Positions 36,240 through 45,416 of a stretch of DNA of 64,000 nucleotides are shown piece after piece. The DNA is taken from the NCBI GenBank assembly GCA_023401925.1, contig JAEXDA010000011.1, positions 43,408 through 107,407 on the forward strand, read 5' to 3'. Within the stretch, counting starts at the first letter, position 1, and each line of letters starts with the position of its first letter. The translations under genes were made by a program, and so were the position numbers. The stretch is from Bacillota bacterium (lineage in GTDB: Bacteria > Bacillota > UBA4882 > UBA8346). Below the pieces are notes generated by a model, which saw only the letters and a program-made list of their open reading frames with translations, was not told the origin of the DNA and did not search any database.

Positions 36240-36255
36240 GGAGGTAATTCGCACG
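36240..36255 (+). promoter_or_regulatory. Shine-Dalgarno and probable ACG start codon of carbamate kinase
   Basis: GGAGG at 36240-36244, an 8-nt spacer (TAATTCGC) and ACG at 36253-36255. This is ideal spacing for initiation, but the codon is one base from ATG. It may be true non-canonical initiation or a start-codon mutation. Confidence 0.6.
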
Positions 36256-37203
36256 GGATCTCATAAGAAGGTTGTTATCGCTTTGGGCGGGAATGCCCTT
36301 CAAGAGCCTCAAATGCCGGCGACTGCCGAGGCTCAATTGGAAGTAGTCAAAAGAACCTCCGAAATCATCGCCGATATTAAATGTATTTTTGGTTATGAAT
36401 TGGCTATTGCTCATGGAAACGGGCCGCAGGTGGGACGGCTTCTTTTGGCCACCGAAACCGCTTCCGGTGTAACCCCGGCCATGCCTTTAAATGTCTGTAT
36501 CGCAATGACCCAAGGGTATATTGGATACCATATTCAAAAGGGGCTTACTTATGCATTGGCCAAGCGGAACCGGCTATTACCGGTCGTAACTTTAATAACG
36601 CAAGTAGTGGTTGATCCGGGTGATCCGGCATTTCTAAATCCTACAAAACCAATTGGACCTTTTTACTCAGAAGAGGAAGCGAACCGCCTCATGCAGGAAA
36701 AGAATTTCACGATGCGGGAAGATGCCGGACGGGGGTGGCGCAGGGTGGTTGCCTCTCCGATGCCGAAAAGAATCGTCGAAATTCACTCCATTAAGGAATT
36801 GTGGGATTCGACGATTGTCGTTACGGTGGGCGGCGGGGGAATTCCGGTGGTTGAAAAAGAAGACGGCTCTTTGGAAGGAATTGCAGCCGTTATTGATAAA
36901 GACCTGGCTGCTGAAAGATTAGCCGAGGAGGTCGGAGCCGATATTTTACTCATCCTGACCGAAGTCGAGAAAGTGTCATTGCATTATCGCCGACCTGAAC
37001 AACGGGAACTGGATCGTTTGACAGTCGCTGAATGTGAGCGATATATTGCTGAAGGCCATTTTGCACCCGGCAGTATGCTGCCGAAAATTCAGGCCGGGAT
37101 GATGTTTGCCAAAATCCCCGGCAAACAGGCAATCATTACTTCACTGGATAAAGCGGTGGCGGCCCTTAAGGGAGAAACAGGAACGCTGATTTCCGGATGG
37201 TAA
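36253..37203 (+). CDS. arcC: Carbamate kinase, apparent ACG start
   Basis: About 316 residues; it makes ATP from carbamoyl phosphate and ADP. Motifs: KKVVIALGGNALQ (start), LAIAHGNGPQVG, VVTVGGGGIPVV and ADILLILTEVEKV. The family begins just before VVIALGGNA, yet no ATG, GTG or TTG lies there: reading back from Lys, the frame is ACG-GGA-TCT-CAT-AAG-AAG with ACG at 36253. A perfect GGAGG (36240-36244) ends 8 nt before this ACG, and an in-frame TAG at 36238 closes the frame. An internal TTG at 36283 would delete the first strand. The gene serves the YgeW reaction. Confidence 0.88.
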   Translation, partial: TGSHKKVVIALGGNALQEPQMPATAEAQLEVVKRTSEIIADIKCIFGYELAIAHGNGPQVGRLLLATETASGVTPAMPLNVCIAMTQGYIGYHIQKGLTYALAKRNRLLPVVTLITQVVVDPGDPAFLNPTKPIGPFYSEEEANRLMQEKNFTMREDAGRGWRRVVASPMPKRIVEIHSIKELWDSTIVVTVGGGGIPVVEKEDGSLEGIAAVIDKDLAAERLAEEVGADILLILTEVEKVSLHYRRPEQRELDRLTVAECERYIAEGHFAPGSMLPKIQAGMMFAKIPGKQAIITSLDKAVAALKGETGTLISGW

Positions 37204-37236
37204 ATAACGATGAATAAATTAGGGCGGTGAGTTTTG

Positions 37237-38466
37237 ATGAGCAAGGTTTTAAAACTGAAATGTGTAAAATGCGGCCGGGAATATAATGAGGGAGAGGCGC
37301 TTTATACATGTGAGGACTGCGGGATTGACGGCATCCTGGATGTGGTTTTGGATTATGAACCAATAAAAAAAGAGCTCACCTTCGAATACTTCCGAAATAA
37401 TCATAATTACTCGCTGTGGCGTTACCTGCCGGCAATCCCTCTTGAAAACACCGAAGGAATCCAGCCTTTGCAGGTCGGTTGGACGCCATTGTATGAGATG
37501 AATCAGTTTTTTCCGGAGACAGGATTAAAAAGTTTTTATATGAAAGATGATTCCCGCAATCCGACGGCTTCATTAAAAGACCGGGCCAGTGCGGTGGGAG
37601 TCGCCAAAGCGATCGAACTGAACCGGAAAGTGGTATGCGCAGCTTCCACAGGAAATGCCGCTTCATCTCTATCAGGTTTTGCAGCCAGTGCCGGTATCGA
37701 AACCTATATTTTCGTACCGGAAACGGCTCCCGAGGCCAAAGTGACTCAACTGCTGATTTACGGTTCCCACGTCTTCCTGGTTAAGGGAACTTATGATGTA
37801 GCCGTTGAACTTTGTTTTAAAGCTGCCGCCGAGTTCGGCTGGTATAATCGGAGTTGCGCCATTAATCCCTATCTGGTGGAAGGCAAAAAAACGGTTTCTT
37901 ACGAGATCTGTGAACAACTTGGATGGAAAGCACCGGATATCGCGGTGGTGGCGGTTGGGGACGGATGTACCATCGCCGGGGTCTGGAAAGGTTTCAAAGA
38001 ATGCCGGATTCTTGGACTCATCGATAAAATGCCGAAGATCGTGGGAGTTCAGGCGGCGGATTCCAATCCGGTAAGCCGGGCTTTTGCCCAAAAGACTTCC
38101 CAGTTCGAATACAGAAAACCGCAAACGATTGCCGACAGCATATCGGTGGGAATCCCCCGCAACGGAATTAAAGCGCTGAATGCAGTCAACGAGTCGGGTG
38201 GCTGGATGGTCGATGTGACGGATCAGGAGATATTGGCGGCAATGAAAACCTTGGCTCAGAAAACCGGAGTTTTCGGTGAACCCGCCGGTGTAACCGGTTT
38301 TGCCGGAATGATGAAAATGAGGGAATTAGGGATGCTTTCAGGAAACGAAACGGTGGTCGGCATCGTCAGCGGTAGCGGTTTAAAGGATATTAAGAGCGCG
38401 GCCCTGGCTGCAGGGAAACCCTGGTTGATTGAACCGGATATCGAGGAAGTTCGTAATAAAGTTTAA
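37237..38466 (+). CDS. Threonine synthase-like PLP enzyme
   Basis: A 409-residue fold-type II PLP enzyme of the threonine synthase group. An N-terminal zinc-ribbon (CVKCGREY..LYTCEDCG, residues 6-28) is followed by the PLP Lys in NPTASLKDRASA (about 106-117), STGNAASSLSGF and GDGCTIAGVWKG. Ordinary threonine biosynthesis is unlikely in this setting because the gene lies between carbamate kinase and the YgeY-type hydrolase. It may act on O-phospho- or carbamoyl-type beta-substituted amino acids, perhaps together with the 34745 enzyme. ATG 37237 is preferred over an upstream TTG. Confidence 0.8.
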   Translation: MSKVLKLKCVKCGREYNEGEALYTCEDCGIDGILDVVLDYEPIKKELTFEYFRNNHNYSLWRYLPAIPLENTEGIQPLQVGWTPLYEMNQFFPETGLKSFYMKDDSRNPTASLKDRASAVGVAKAIELNRKVVCAASTGNAASSLSGFAASAGIETYIFVPETAPEAKVTQLLIYGSHVFLVKGTYDVAVELCFKAAAEFGWYNRSCAINPYLVEGKKTVSYEICEQLGWKAPDIAVVAVGDGCTIAGVWKGFKECRILGLIDKMPKIVGVQAADSNPVSRAFAQKTSQFEYRKPQTIADSISVGIPRNGIKALNAVNESGGWMVDVTDQEILAAMKTLAQKTGVFGEPAGVTGFAGMMKMRELGMLSGNETVVGIVSGSGLKDIKSAALAAGKPWLIEPDIEEVRNKV

Positions 38467-38482
38467 ACCGGTGATTATCTTT

Positions 38483-38519
38483 GAGTTTCTGTGGCCAATT
38501 GAATTAGCCACAGAGACTC
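38483..38519. repeat. Palindromic repeat element, copy 2
   Basis: GAGTTTCTGTGGC (38483-38495) pairs with GCCACAGAGACTC (38507-38519) with one G-U. It is followed by AGAGTTCACAGAGAAAA, as at copy 1 (36136). It lies in the gap before the YgeY-type gene. Confidence 0.75.
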
Positions 38520-38608
38520 AGAGTTCACAGAGAAAAAAAGGTGTCGGGTCCTTTGCCAACAAAGAGCATAAATGGAATCAAATTGAAGTATAATGGAGGT
38601 TTTTACCT

Positions 38609-39850
38609 ATGATTGATTTTGCAGAAATTCTCAAGGCAGCCGAAAAGTACCGGCCGCAAATATCCGCCTTCTTAAGGGATTTGATTGCCATTCCCAGTGA
38701 AAGCGCTCAGGAAGAAAAAGTCGTGCTGCGTATCAAGGAGGAAATGGAGAAAGTCGGTTTTGACAAAATTACCATTGACCCCATGGGGAATATTTTAGGA
38801 TATGTGGGTCACGGCAAACATTTGATCGCGATGGACGCTCATATTGATACGGTGGGAATCGGCAATTCCAAACTTTGGAAGTTCGATCCCTATCAGGGCA
38901 TCGAAGATGAGCAAATCATCGGCGGCCGGGGCGCCAGTGATCAAACCGGCGGGATGGCGGCAATGGTTTATGCGGCCAAAATTATTAAAGATTTAAAGCT
39001 GGAGGATGATTATACTTTACTGGTGGTAGGGTCGGTTCAAGAAGAAGATTGCGATGGCTTGTGCTGGCAATATATCATTCAAGAATCCAAAATCAGACCG
39101 GAATTCGTTGTGATTACCGAGCCGACTTCCTGTAATATCTATCGGGGCCAACGGGGCCGGATGGAAATAAAAGTGAGCACCGGGGGGGTCAGCTGCCACG
39201 GTTCAGCGCCTGAACGGGGCGATAATGCCATTTACAAAATGGCCCCCATTTTGACCGAGCTCCGGGCCTTGCATGAGAATCTCACCACCCATCATTTCCT
39301 GGGCAAAGGAAGCCTTACGGTTTCCGAGATTTTCTTTACTTCGCCTTCCCGGTGTGCAGTGGCGGACAGTTGTTGGATTTCCGTGGATCGGAGACTCACG
39401 GTTAATGAAGATAAAGAACTTGCTCTGGGACAAATCAGAAATCTCCCGGCGGTCAAGGCTGTGGGAGGGGAAGTTAGCATGTATGATTATGGGAGACCTT
39501 CTTATACCGGGTTGGTTTATCCGACCGATGCGTATTTCCCAACCTGGTATATTGAGGAAGATCATCCGGTTTGCAAAACTTTATCCGAAGTGTATCAGGG
39601 ACTTTTTAAGAGCCAGCCTTTAATGGATAAATGGACTTTTTCCACCAACGGAGTTTCAATTATGGGTAAATACGGCATACCATGTATTGGATTTGGTCCC
39701 GGGCATGAAGAAGAAGCTCATTCCCCCAATGAGAGAACCTGGAAGGACGAATTAGTGAAAGCCACAGCGATGTATGCGGCGATTCCCGGTCTATTTGTTC
39801 AAAAGTATGCGGCTGAAATGCCGAAGGTAACCGAAAATCTGGCGAAGTGA
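38609..39850 (+). CDS. ygeY: YgeY-type M20 family hydrolase
   Basis: A 413-residue M20 peptidase/deacylase. Metal ligands: AMDAHIDTV (His, Asp), GRGASDQTGGMAAM, the catalytic Glu pair in GSVQEEDCDG, ITEPTSC and the final His in GHEEEAHSPNERT. The overall layout matches the YgeY family hydrolases that accompany YgeW and SsnA. In purine degradation it would cleave an N-acyl or N-carbamoyl intermediate. The gene ends 0 bp before the next ATG (TGAATG), so coupling with mocA-xdh is tight. Confidence 0.88.
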   Translation: MIDFAEILKAAEKYRPQISAFLRDLIAIPSESAQEEKVVLRIKEEMEKVGFDKITIDPMGNILGYVGHGKHLIAMDAHIDTVGIGNSKLWKFDPYQGIEDEQIIGGRGASDQTGGMAAMVYAAKIIKDLKLEDDYTLLVVGSVQEEDCDGLCWQYIIQESKIRPEFVVITEPTSCNIYRGQRGRMEIKVSTGGVSCHGSAPERGDNAIYKMAPILTELRALHENLTTHHFLGKGSLTVSEIFFTSPSRCAVADSCWISVDRRLTVNEDKELALGQIRNLPAVKAVGGEVSMYDYGRPSYTGLVYPTDAYFPTWYIEEDHPVCKTLSEVYQGLFKSQPLMDKWTFSTNGVSIMGKYGIPCIGFGPGHEEEAHSPNERTWKDELVKATAMYAAIPGLFVQKYAAEMPKVTENLAK

Positions 39851-42595
39851 ATGAATAGAGAAATTGAAGCTGTAATTGTAGCCGCCGGTTTCTCCAGTCG
39901 GGCCGGAGCTTTTAAGATGGAACTGGACCTGGATGGAAAGACAGTCATCGAACGGTGCGTCGAGGCGATGAGTCCGTTTTGTTCCCGGATCATTGTGGTG
40001 GGCGGGTACAAAATCGAAAAGCTTGAAACGATCTTAAAAAAGTATCCTCAAGTTGAAATTGTTTTGAATCGGAGATTTGCCGAGGGCATGTTTACTTCGG
40101 TAAAAGAAGGCGTGCGTCAGGTCCGGGGGGAGAAATTCTTCTTTAGCCCCGGAGATTATCCGCTCATCAGCGGGGAAGTCTGCCGCAAGTTGCTGACGGA
40201 AAAGGGTGAAATCCTGATTCCGATATTTCAGGGCCATAAAGGTCATCCGGTGCTTTTTTCGGCAGGGATGGCCGAAGAATTGCTGGAAGCGCCCGATTCT
40301 TCAAACTTACGGGATTTTATCCGGCGGAAGGGGTATCAAACCGTAGTTGTAGAAGACGAGGGTATTTTAATGGACTTGGACACGCCCGATGATTATGAAC
40401 AGATATTGAAACGCGCGCGGGCGCGAAGTCGGGGAGGCGTTTTGATGAGCTGTGAAATCAATGTACCCATTCAAAAAGTCGATCACCAGGAGAAGGTTAC
40501 CGGCCAGGCAGCTTATATCGGAGATATCAAATTCCCGGGAATGCTGTATGCCAAGACTTTACGATCTCAAAAAGCCCGGGCTTGGATTAAAGCAATCCAT
40601 AAGCCGCAGTTGCCCGAGGGGTATTTTATTGTCGACTCCTCGGATATCCCCGGCCAAAACCGGGTCAAAATCGTTATCCATGATCAGCCTTTTTTTGCGG
40701 AAGACAAGGTTAACTACATCGGTGAACCGATTTTACTCGTGGTTGGTCCCGAAAAACAAACTATTCTGGAAATCTTGGCCCAAATTCAAGTGGATTACCA
40801 GGAGATTCCGGCGATTTTGACCATGGAGGACGCTGAAAATCCAGATTTAAAACCGATTTTCGAAGATAAAAGATATTTTGCCGACTATCACATCTCCAAG
40901 GGTCATCCCGAAGCCTGCTTTGAAGAGGATCAATATATTTTTGAAGAGGAATTTGAAACCGGTTACCAGGAACAGCTTTATATCGAGCCCCAAGGAGTAA
41001 CCGCTGTTTATGAAAATAATCAAATCACAGTCTATGGCTCTATCCAATGCCCCTATTATGTCAGGGACGCCTTGATGCAGGCTTTCGGCTGGGGCAGCGA
41101 ACGGGTTAGAGTTGTGCAAACAACGGTAGGCGGTGCCTTTGGCGGTAAGGAAGACTATCCTTCCTTGATTGGCGGACAGGTGGCCGTGGCAGCCTATAAA
41201 ACCGGAAAACCCGTGCAATTGATTTTTGACCGCAGCGAAGATTTGGAAGTTACAACCAAGCGGCATCCTTGCATCATCCGTTTAAAAGCCGTAGTTGATA
41301 AAGATTATAGAATTACTGCGCTGGAAGCGGATATTCGCTATAATGCCGGCGCCTATTGCGGGTTGTCCAATGTTGTTTTGCAAAGGGGCATGTTTAATAT
41401 CGCCGGAGTTTACCAGATACCCAATATGAAGGTTCGTGGCAGAAGTGTGGTAACCAATACCGTTCCCAATGGAGCCTACCGGGGATTTGGGGCGCCGCAG
41501 GCTATTTTTGCCATTGAGATGATGATGGAAATCATCGCCGGGAAACTGGGCATGGAAGTATTGGAATTGAAAATAAAACATTTGGTCCAAAAAGGGCAAT
41601 TGACCACCACCAGCGGAACTTTCCGCCAGGAGATAAAGCTGCCGGAGTTAATTGAGACCGTAGAACAACTTTCATCCTATCGCCAGAAACGGCGGGAATT
41701 TGGAAACGGGAAAGAAAAGGTTTTGCGTGGTATTGGGATGTCGCTATTTTTACATGGTTGCGGCTTTACAGGCAGCGGAGAACGGGACTTTATTAAAGCT
41801 CAGGTAAAATTGAGAAGGTCACCGGATGGAAAGGTTGAAATTCTAGCCGCCAATACCGACATGGGGCAAGGGCTGAAGACCACTTTTCGGAAAATCGTGG
41901 CCAGTTCTTTGGCACTGCCGGTAGAATCCATTATCTATCAAAATCCCGATACTACCCGGGTCCCTAATTCCGGTCCCACAGTGGCTTCCCGAACGGTCAT
42001 GATCGTCGGCAAATTACTGGAGCAGGCGGCTTTAAAAATGAAACAGCGGTGGAACGAACCGGGCGAGATTGAAATCATTGAAAACTACCGCCATCCGAAG
42101 GATATGCAATGGGATGATGCTACTTTCAGGGGGGATGCCTACCCCGCTTTCTCCTGGGGGGTCAATGCAGTGGAAGTGGAAGTGGATCCTTTAACACTGG
42201 AAATCAATCTCAAAGGAATCTGGTCTGCCTACGATGTGGGTAAAGCCATTGATGACCGGATCATCAGGGGTCAAATCGAAGGTGGGATTTTACAAGGCCT
42301 TGGTTATGGAAGCCTTGAAAAAATGGAATGCCGTCAGGGGAAATTACAACAACGTTCGGTGACGGACTATATCATCCCCACAGCCATGGACGGCGTTAAA
42401 ATGGAACACCGTTTAATTGATAATCCATACGCCGATGGCCCTTTCGGAGCCAAGGGCGCGGGTGAACTGACCTTGATAGGCGGAGCCCCGGCTTTGGCCG
42501 CCGCGGTAAGCAATGCTTTGGGAGTCCCCCTTCACCGGCTTCCGATAACTCCGGAATACTTGATGGAGGTCCTTAAAAATGGCAAAACGAATTGA
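39851..42595 (+). CDS. MocA-like nucleotidyltransferase fused to xanthine dehydrogenase molybdenum subunit
   Basis: A 914-residue ORF with two parts. Residues 1-~190 are a MocA-type Mo-cofactor cytidylyltransferase: IVAAGFSSRAGAFKMEL (NTP loop), FFSPGDYPLIS and GHPVLFSAGM. Residues ~199-914 form the XdhA/XdhD molybdopterin subunit: GQAAYIGDIKFPGMLYAK, TTVGGAFGGKED (~427), GAYRGFGAPQA (~540) and the catalytic Glu in GPFGAKGAGE (~869). MocA and the Mo subunit are separate in E. coli. The junction ARSRGGVLMSC contains ATG 40445 behind a strong GGGGAGG, so a free Mo subunit can also be made. Overlaps the Fe-S subunit by 17 bp. Confidence 0.88.
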   Translation: MNREIEAVIVAAGFSSRAGAFKMELDLDGKTVIERCVEAMSPFCSRIIVVGGYKIEKLETILKKYPQVEIVLNRRFAEGMFTSVKEGVRQVRGEKFFFSPGDYPLISGEVCRKLLTEKGEILIPIFQGHKGHPVLFSAGMAEELLEAPDSSNLRDFIRRKGYQTVVVEDEGILMDLDTPDDYEQILKRARARSRGGVLMSCEINVPIQKVDHQEKVTGQAAYIGDIKFPGMLYAKTLRSQKARAWIKAIHKPQLPEGYFIVDSSDIPGQNRVKIVIHDQPFFAEDKVNYIGEPILLVVGPEKQTILEILAQIQVDYQEIPAILTMEDAENPDLKPIFEDKRYFADYHISKGHPEACFEEDQYIFEEEFETGYQEQLYIEPQGVTAVYENNQITVYGSIQCPYYVRDALMQAFGWGSERVRVVQTTVGGAFGGKEDYPSLIGGQVAVAAYKTGKPVQLIFDRSEDLEVTTKRHPCIIRLKAVVDKDYRITALEADIRYNAGAYCGLSNVVLQRGMFNIAGVYQIPNMKVRGRSVVTNTVPNGAYRGFGAPQAIFAIEMMMEIIAGKLGMEVLELKIKHLVQKGQLTTTSGTFRQEIKLPELIETVEQLSSYRQKRREFGNGKEKVLRGIGMSLFLHGCGFTGSGERDFIKAQVKLRRSPDGKVEILAANTDMGQGLKTTFRKIVASSLALPVESIIYQNPDTTRVPNSGPTVASRTVMIVGKLLEQAALKMKQRWNEPGEIEIIENYRHPKDMQWDDATFRGDAYPAFSWGVNAVEVEVDPLTLEINLKGIWSAYDVGKAIDDRIIRGQIEGGILQGLGYGSLEKMECRQGKLQQRSVTDYIIPTAMDGVKMEHRLIDNPYADGPFGAKGAGELTLIGGAPALAAAVSNALGVPLHRLPITPEYLMEVLKNGKTN
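40434..40447 (+). promoter_or_regulatory. Internal ribosome-binding site and start for the Mo subunit
   Basis: GGGGAGG (40432-40438) lies about 6 nt before ATG 40445, in frame inside the fused ORF and exactly where a normal XdhA subunit would begin (MSCEINVPIQKVD). Confidence 0.65.
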
Positions 42596-43055
42596 ATTCA
42601 TATTAAACAGCCGGAAAGTAGCCTTGGAAACCGAGCCTTTGCGCCGTTTATTGGACGTGTTGCGGGAAGATTTCGAACTTACCGGGCCCAAGGAGGGCTG
42701 TGGCGAGGGTGAATGCGGAGCTTGTTCGATTTTATTAAACGGCCGCCTCGCCAATTCGTGTCTTATTGCAGTGGGAACGGTTGAAGGCCAGGAAGTTACC
42801 ACCATTGAAGGATACCGGGACAGCGAGCGCTTTAAAATCCTTGATCGGGCTTTTGCCGATGCAGGGGCGGTTCAGTGCGGGTTTTGCACTCCCGGGATGA
42901 TTATGGCTGCTGAAGCCTTGCTGCGAAAAAATGCCAAACCCAGTGAAATGGAGATCCGGGAGGCTATTTCCGGCAACCTTTGCCGTTGCACCGGCTATGA
43001 GATGATCATTGAAGCCATTCAATTGGCGGCTGAAAGGGGTGCCGGGTTGTGGTAA
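42579..43055 (+). CDS. Xanthine dehydrogenase-type 2Fe-2S subunit
   Basis: A 158-residue subunit with two 2Fe-2S sites: CGEGECGACSILLNG with a later SC (plant-type), and QCGFCTPGMIMAAEA with GNLCRCTGYEMI. It passes electrons from the Mo site to the FAD subunit. It overlaps both neighbours (17 bp upstream, 7 bp downstream). Its length and Cys pattern match XdhC/CoxS-like subunits. Confidence 0.93.
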   Translation: MAKRIEFILNSRKVALETEPLRRLLDVLREDFELTGPKEGCGEGECGACSILLNGRLANSCLIAVGTVEGQEVTTIEGYRDSERFKILDRAFADAGAVQCGFCTPGMIMAAEALLRKNAKPSEMEIREAISGNLCRCTGYEMIIEAIQLAAERGAGLW

Positions 43056-43888
43056 CATTCACTCCGAAAACTTTATCCGAGGCGCTTGAAATCCTCCATA
43101 CAGAACGGGTGGTTCCCTTTGCCGGCGGTACCGATTTGATGGTCCGCAGGAGAAGCTGGTCGGGAACCAGTCCCGATTTTGAATATCCGGCGCTTTTTAT
43201 CGGGAATCTTGAAGAACTGAAGGAAGTTGTCAAAAAAGGCGACATCCTGGAAATCGGGGCCGCAGCTTCCCTAGGGGAACTGCTTGAACATCCGGAAGTA
43301 CCTGAAATCCTGAAGCAAGCCCTCAAAGTGATGGCTTCTCCGGCTATTCGCAACCTGGGTACCTTGGGCGGTAATATTTGCAATTCTTCACCAGCTGCCG
43401 ATACATTGCCTCCCCTCACGGTTTTGGATGCAACTTTAGTGTTACAAAGCAAAGAAGGCCGGCGCCAGGTTCCGATTGGGGAGTTTATCAAAGGACCCGG
43501 ACGAAATGATTTGAAAGAGAATGAATTACTCTCAGCAGTCCGGCTTTCTTTACGAGATTACAACCATTCCTATTATAAAAAAGTCGGAACCCGTAAGGCT
43601 GATGCCCTTTCCAAGCTTTCCTTCGCCGGAGTCGCCAGAACCACAGGTGGAATCATTCATGAAGTAAAAATAGCCCTCGGGGCAGTGGCTCCACGAGTGG
43701 TCGTCAGCGTACAGGCGGAAGAGTTGCTTAAAGGAAAATCAATCGGTGATTTGTCCAAGGTATTGCCGGAATTCAAGCAAATATATGAGGAATATATCCG
43801 GCCTATCGATGATCAGCGTTCGACTGCCGCCTACCGGAACGAGGTTTCATTCCGGCTCATCGAATATTTTATTACACAGTTGAAATAA
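43049..43888 (+). CDS. ygfM: Xanthine dehydrogenase-type FAD subunit (YgfM-like)
   Basis: A 279-residue CoxM/XdhB-type flavoprotein. FAD motifs: VVPFAGGTDLMV (about 19-30) and NLGTLGGNICNSSPAADTLP (about 104-123), followed by YYKKVGTRKADALSK. The GTG start at 43049 overlaps the Fe-S gene. It completes the three-subunit molybdenum hydroxylase for xanthine/hypoxanthine or urate interconversion. Confidence 0.92.
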   Translation: MVTFTPKTLSEALEILHTERVVPFAGGTDLMVRRRSWSGTSPDFEYPALFIGNLEELKEVVKKGDILEIGAAASLGELLEHPEVPEILKQALKVMASPAIRNLGTLGGNICNSSPAADTLPPLTVLDATLVLQSKEGRRQVPIGEFIKGPGRNDLKENELLSAVRLSLRDYNHSYYKKVGTRKADALSKLSFAGVARTTGGIIHEVKIALGAVAPRVVVSVQAEELLKGKSIGDLSKVLPEFKQIYEEYIRPIDDQRSTAAYRNEVSFRLIEYFITQLK

Positions 43889-43901
43889 GGAGTAATTCAA
43901 A

Positions 43902-45230
43902 ATGATACTAGTTGGAAACGGAAGGTTAGTCACCCGGGATACGGTGAATTCCGTTATTGAGGATGGCTGTGTAGCTTTTCAGGATAACCTAATCATGGAG
44001 GTAGGTTCCACAACGGCCCTTAAGTCCAGATATCCCCGGGCCCGTTTTATTGATGCAGGGAAAAAACTGATTATGCCGGGTCTGATCAATACTCATATGC
44101 ATTTTTATAGCACCTTTGCCAGGGGGATGGCCTCAAAAACCCCTCCGCCAAGTGATTTTTTAGAGATTTTGGAACGGCTTTGGTGGAGATTGGATAAAAC
44201 CCTGACTTTGGAGGATGTTTATTATAGCGCGATGATTCCGATTATCGAATGTATTCGAACCGGGACTACGACGATCTTTGATCATCATGCCAGTCCAGGT
44301 GCGGTTCACGGTAGTTTGTTCAAAATTTCCGAAGCCGCTTTAAAGGTTGGTGTACGTTCCTGTTTATGCTACGAAGTATCGGACCGGGACGGGGAGCAGA
44401 TAGCGGATGACGGGATCCAGGAGAACATCGATTTTATCAATGATTGCAGTCAGGAAAATAATCCGATGATGAAAGGAATGTTCGGATTGCATGCTTCATT
44501 GACCCTTTCCGATCGGACCTTGAAAAAGTGTATTGCCAAAAACAGTGGAACCGGCGCCGGCTTTCATGTTCATGTAGCGGAAGGTATCCAGGATTTGGAT
44601 GACGCCAGGAAAAAGTATGGTATGGGAGTTGTGGAGAGGCTCCATCAAGAGCAGGTTTTGGGGGAGAAAAGTATCGCCGTTCATTGCGTTCATATCTCGG
44701 ACAAAGAGATTGAGATTCTACGGGATACTAAAACCAATGTGGTTCACAATCCGGAATCCAACATGGGAAATGCCGTAGGTGTCTCGCCGGTTCTCAAAAT
44801 GTTCGGGCAAGGTGTCAATATCGGCCTTGGCACCGACGGTTATACCGGTGATTTGTTTGAATCTTTCAAAGTCGCCAATTGTTTTCACAAACATGCCCAT
44901 GGGCATCCCAGTGTCGCTTGGACTGAGATTCCCCAAATGGTGTTTGAAAACAATCGGAAAATTGCCGCCCAATATTTTGAAAATCCGCTGGGAATCTTGG
45001 CACCGGGAGCTTTTGCCGATATTATCGTGGTGGATTATGATCCGCCCACACCGTTAGGAGCTGAGAATATTAACGGCCATCTCTTATTTGGCGTCAGCGG
45101 ACGCTCGGTTGAAACAACGATTATTAACGGTCAAATCGTCATGGAAAACCGTAAACTGCTAACCATTGACCAACCGGCAATTTGCGCCAAGAGCCGGGAA
45201 CTGGCCAGCAAGGTATGGGAAAGGATTTAG
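43902..45230 (+). CDS. ssnA: SsnA-type aminohydrolase
   Basis: A 442-residue metal-dependent aminohydrolase of the SsnA family, always found beside YgfK and YgeY in these clusters. Ligands: NTHMHFYSTFARGM, TGAGFHVHVAEGI, AVHCVHISDKE and GLGTDGYTGDLFE. It should hydrolyse a C-N bond of a purine-derived ring. It lies 13 bp after the FAD subunit gene. The 186-bp gap that follows has short direct repeats of AGCCAATAAC but no gene. Confidence 0.9.
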   Translation: MILVGNGRLVTRDTVNSVIEDGCVAFQDNLIMEVGSTTALKSRYPRARFIDAGKKLIMPGLINTHMHFYSTFARGMASKTPPPSDFLEILERLWWRLDKTLTLEDVYYSAMIPIIECIRTGTTTIFDHHASPGAVHGSLFKISEAALKVGVRSCLCYEVSDRDGEQIADDGIQENIDFINDCSQENNPMMKGMFGLHASLTLSDRTLKKCIAKNSGTGAGFHVHVAEGIQDLDDARKKYGMGVVERLHQEQVLGEKSIAVHCVHISDKEIEILRDTKTNVVHNPESNMGNAVGVSPVLKMFGQGVNIGLGTDGYTGDLFESFKVANCFHKHAHGHPSVAWTEIPQMVFENNRKIAAQYFENPLGILAPGAFADIIVVDYDPPTPLGAENINGHLLFGVSGRSVETTIINGQIVMENRKLLTIDQPAICAKSRELASKVWERI

Positions 45231-45416
45231 GGCTCAAGAAGCAGCTATCAGCTTCTGGCTTTTGGCTGCAAGAACGGATTTAATCTTAAGCCTTTGAAGA
45301 GCCACATAGCCAATAACGGATACGATCAATGAATAACTTAAAGGCCAATACCTGATAGCCATCAGCCAATAACGTTTTCAACAATTTCTTAATGAAAATA
45401 TCTTCGGAGGCCCAAT

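Noticed and set aside
45231..45416. Repeat-rich gap before ygfK
   Set aside because: Short scattered AGCCAATAAC and CTATCAGCTT-like words resemble simple local duplication; no stable structure or gene could be defined.
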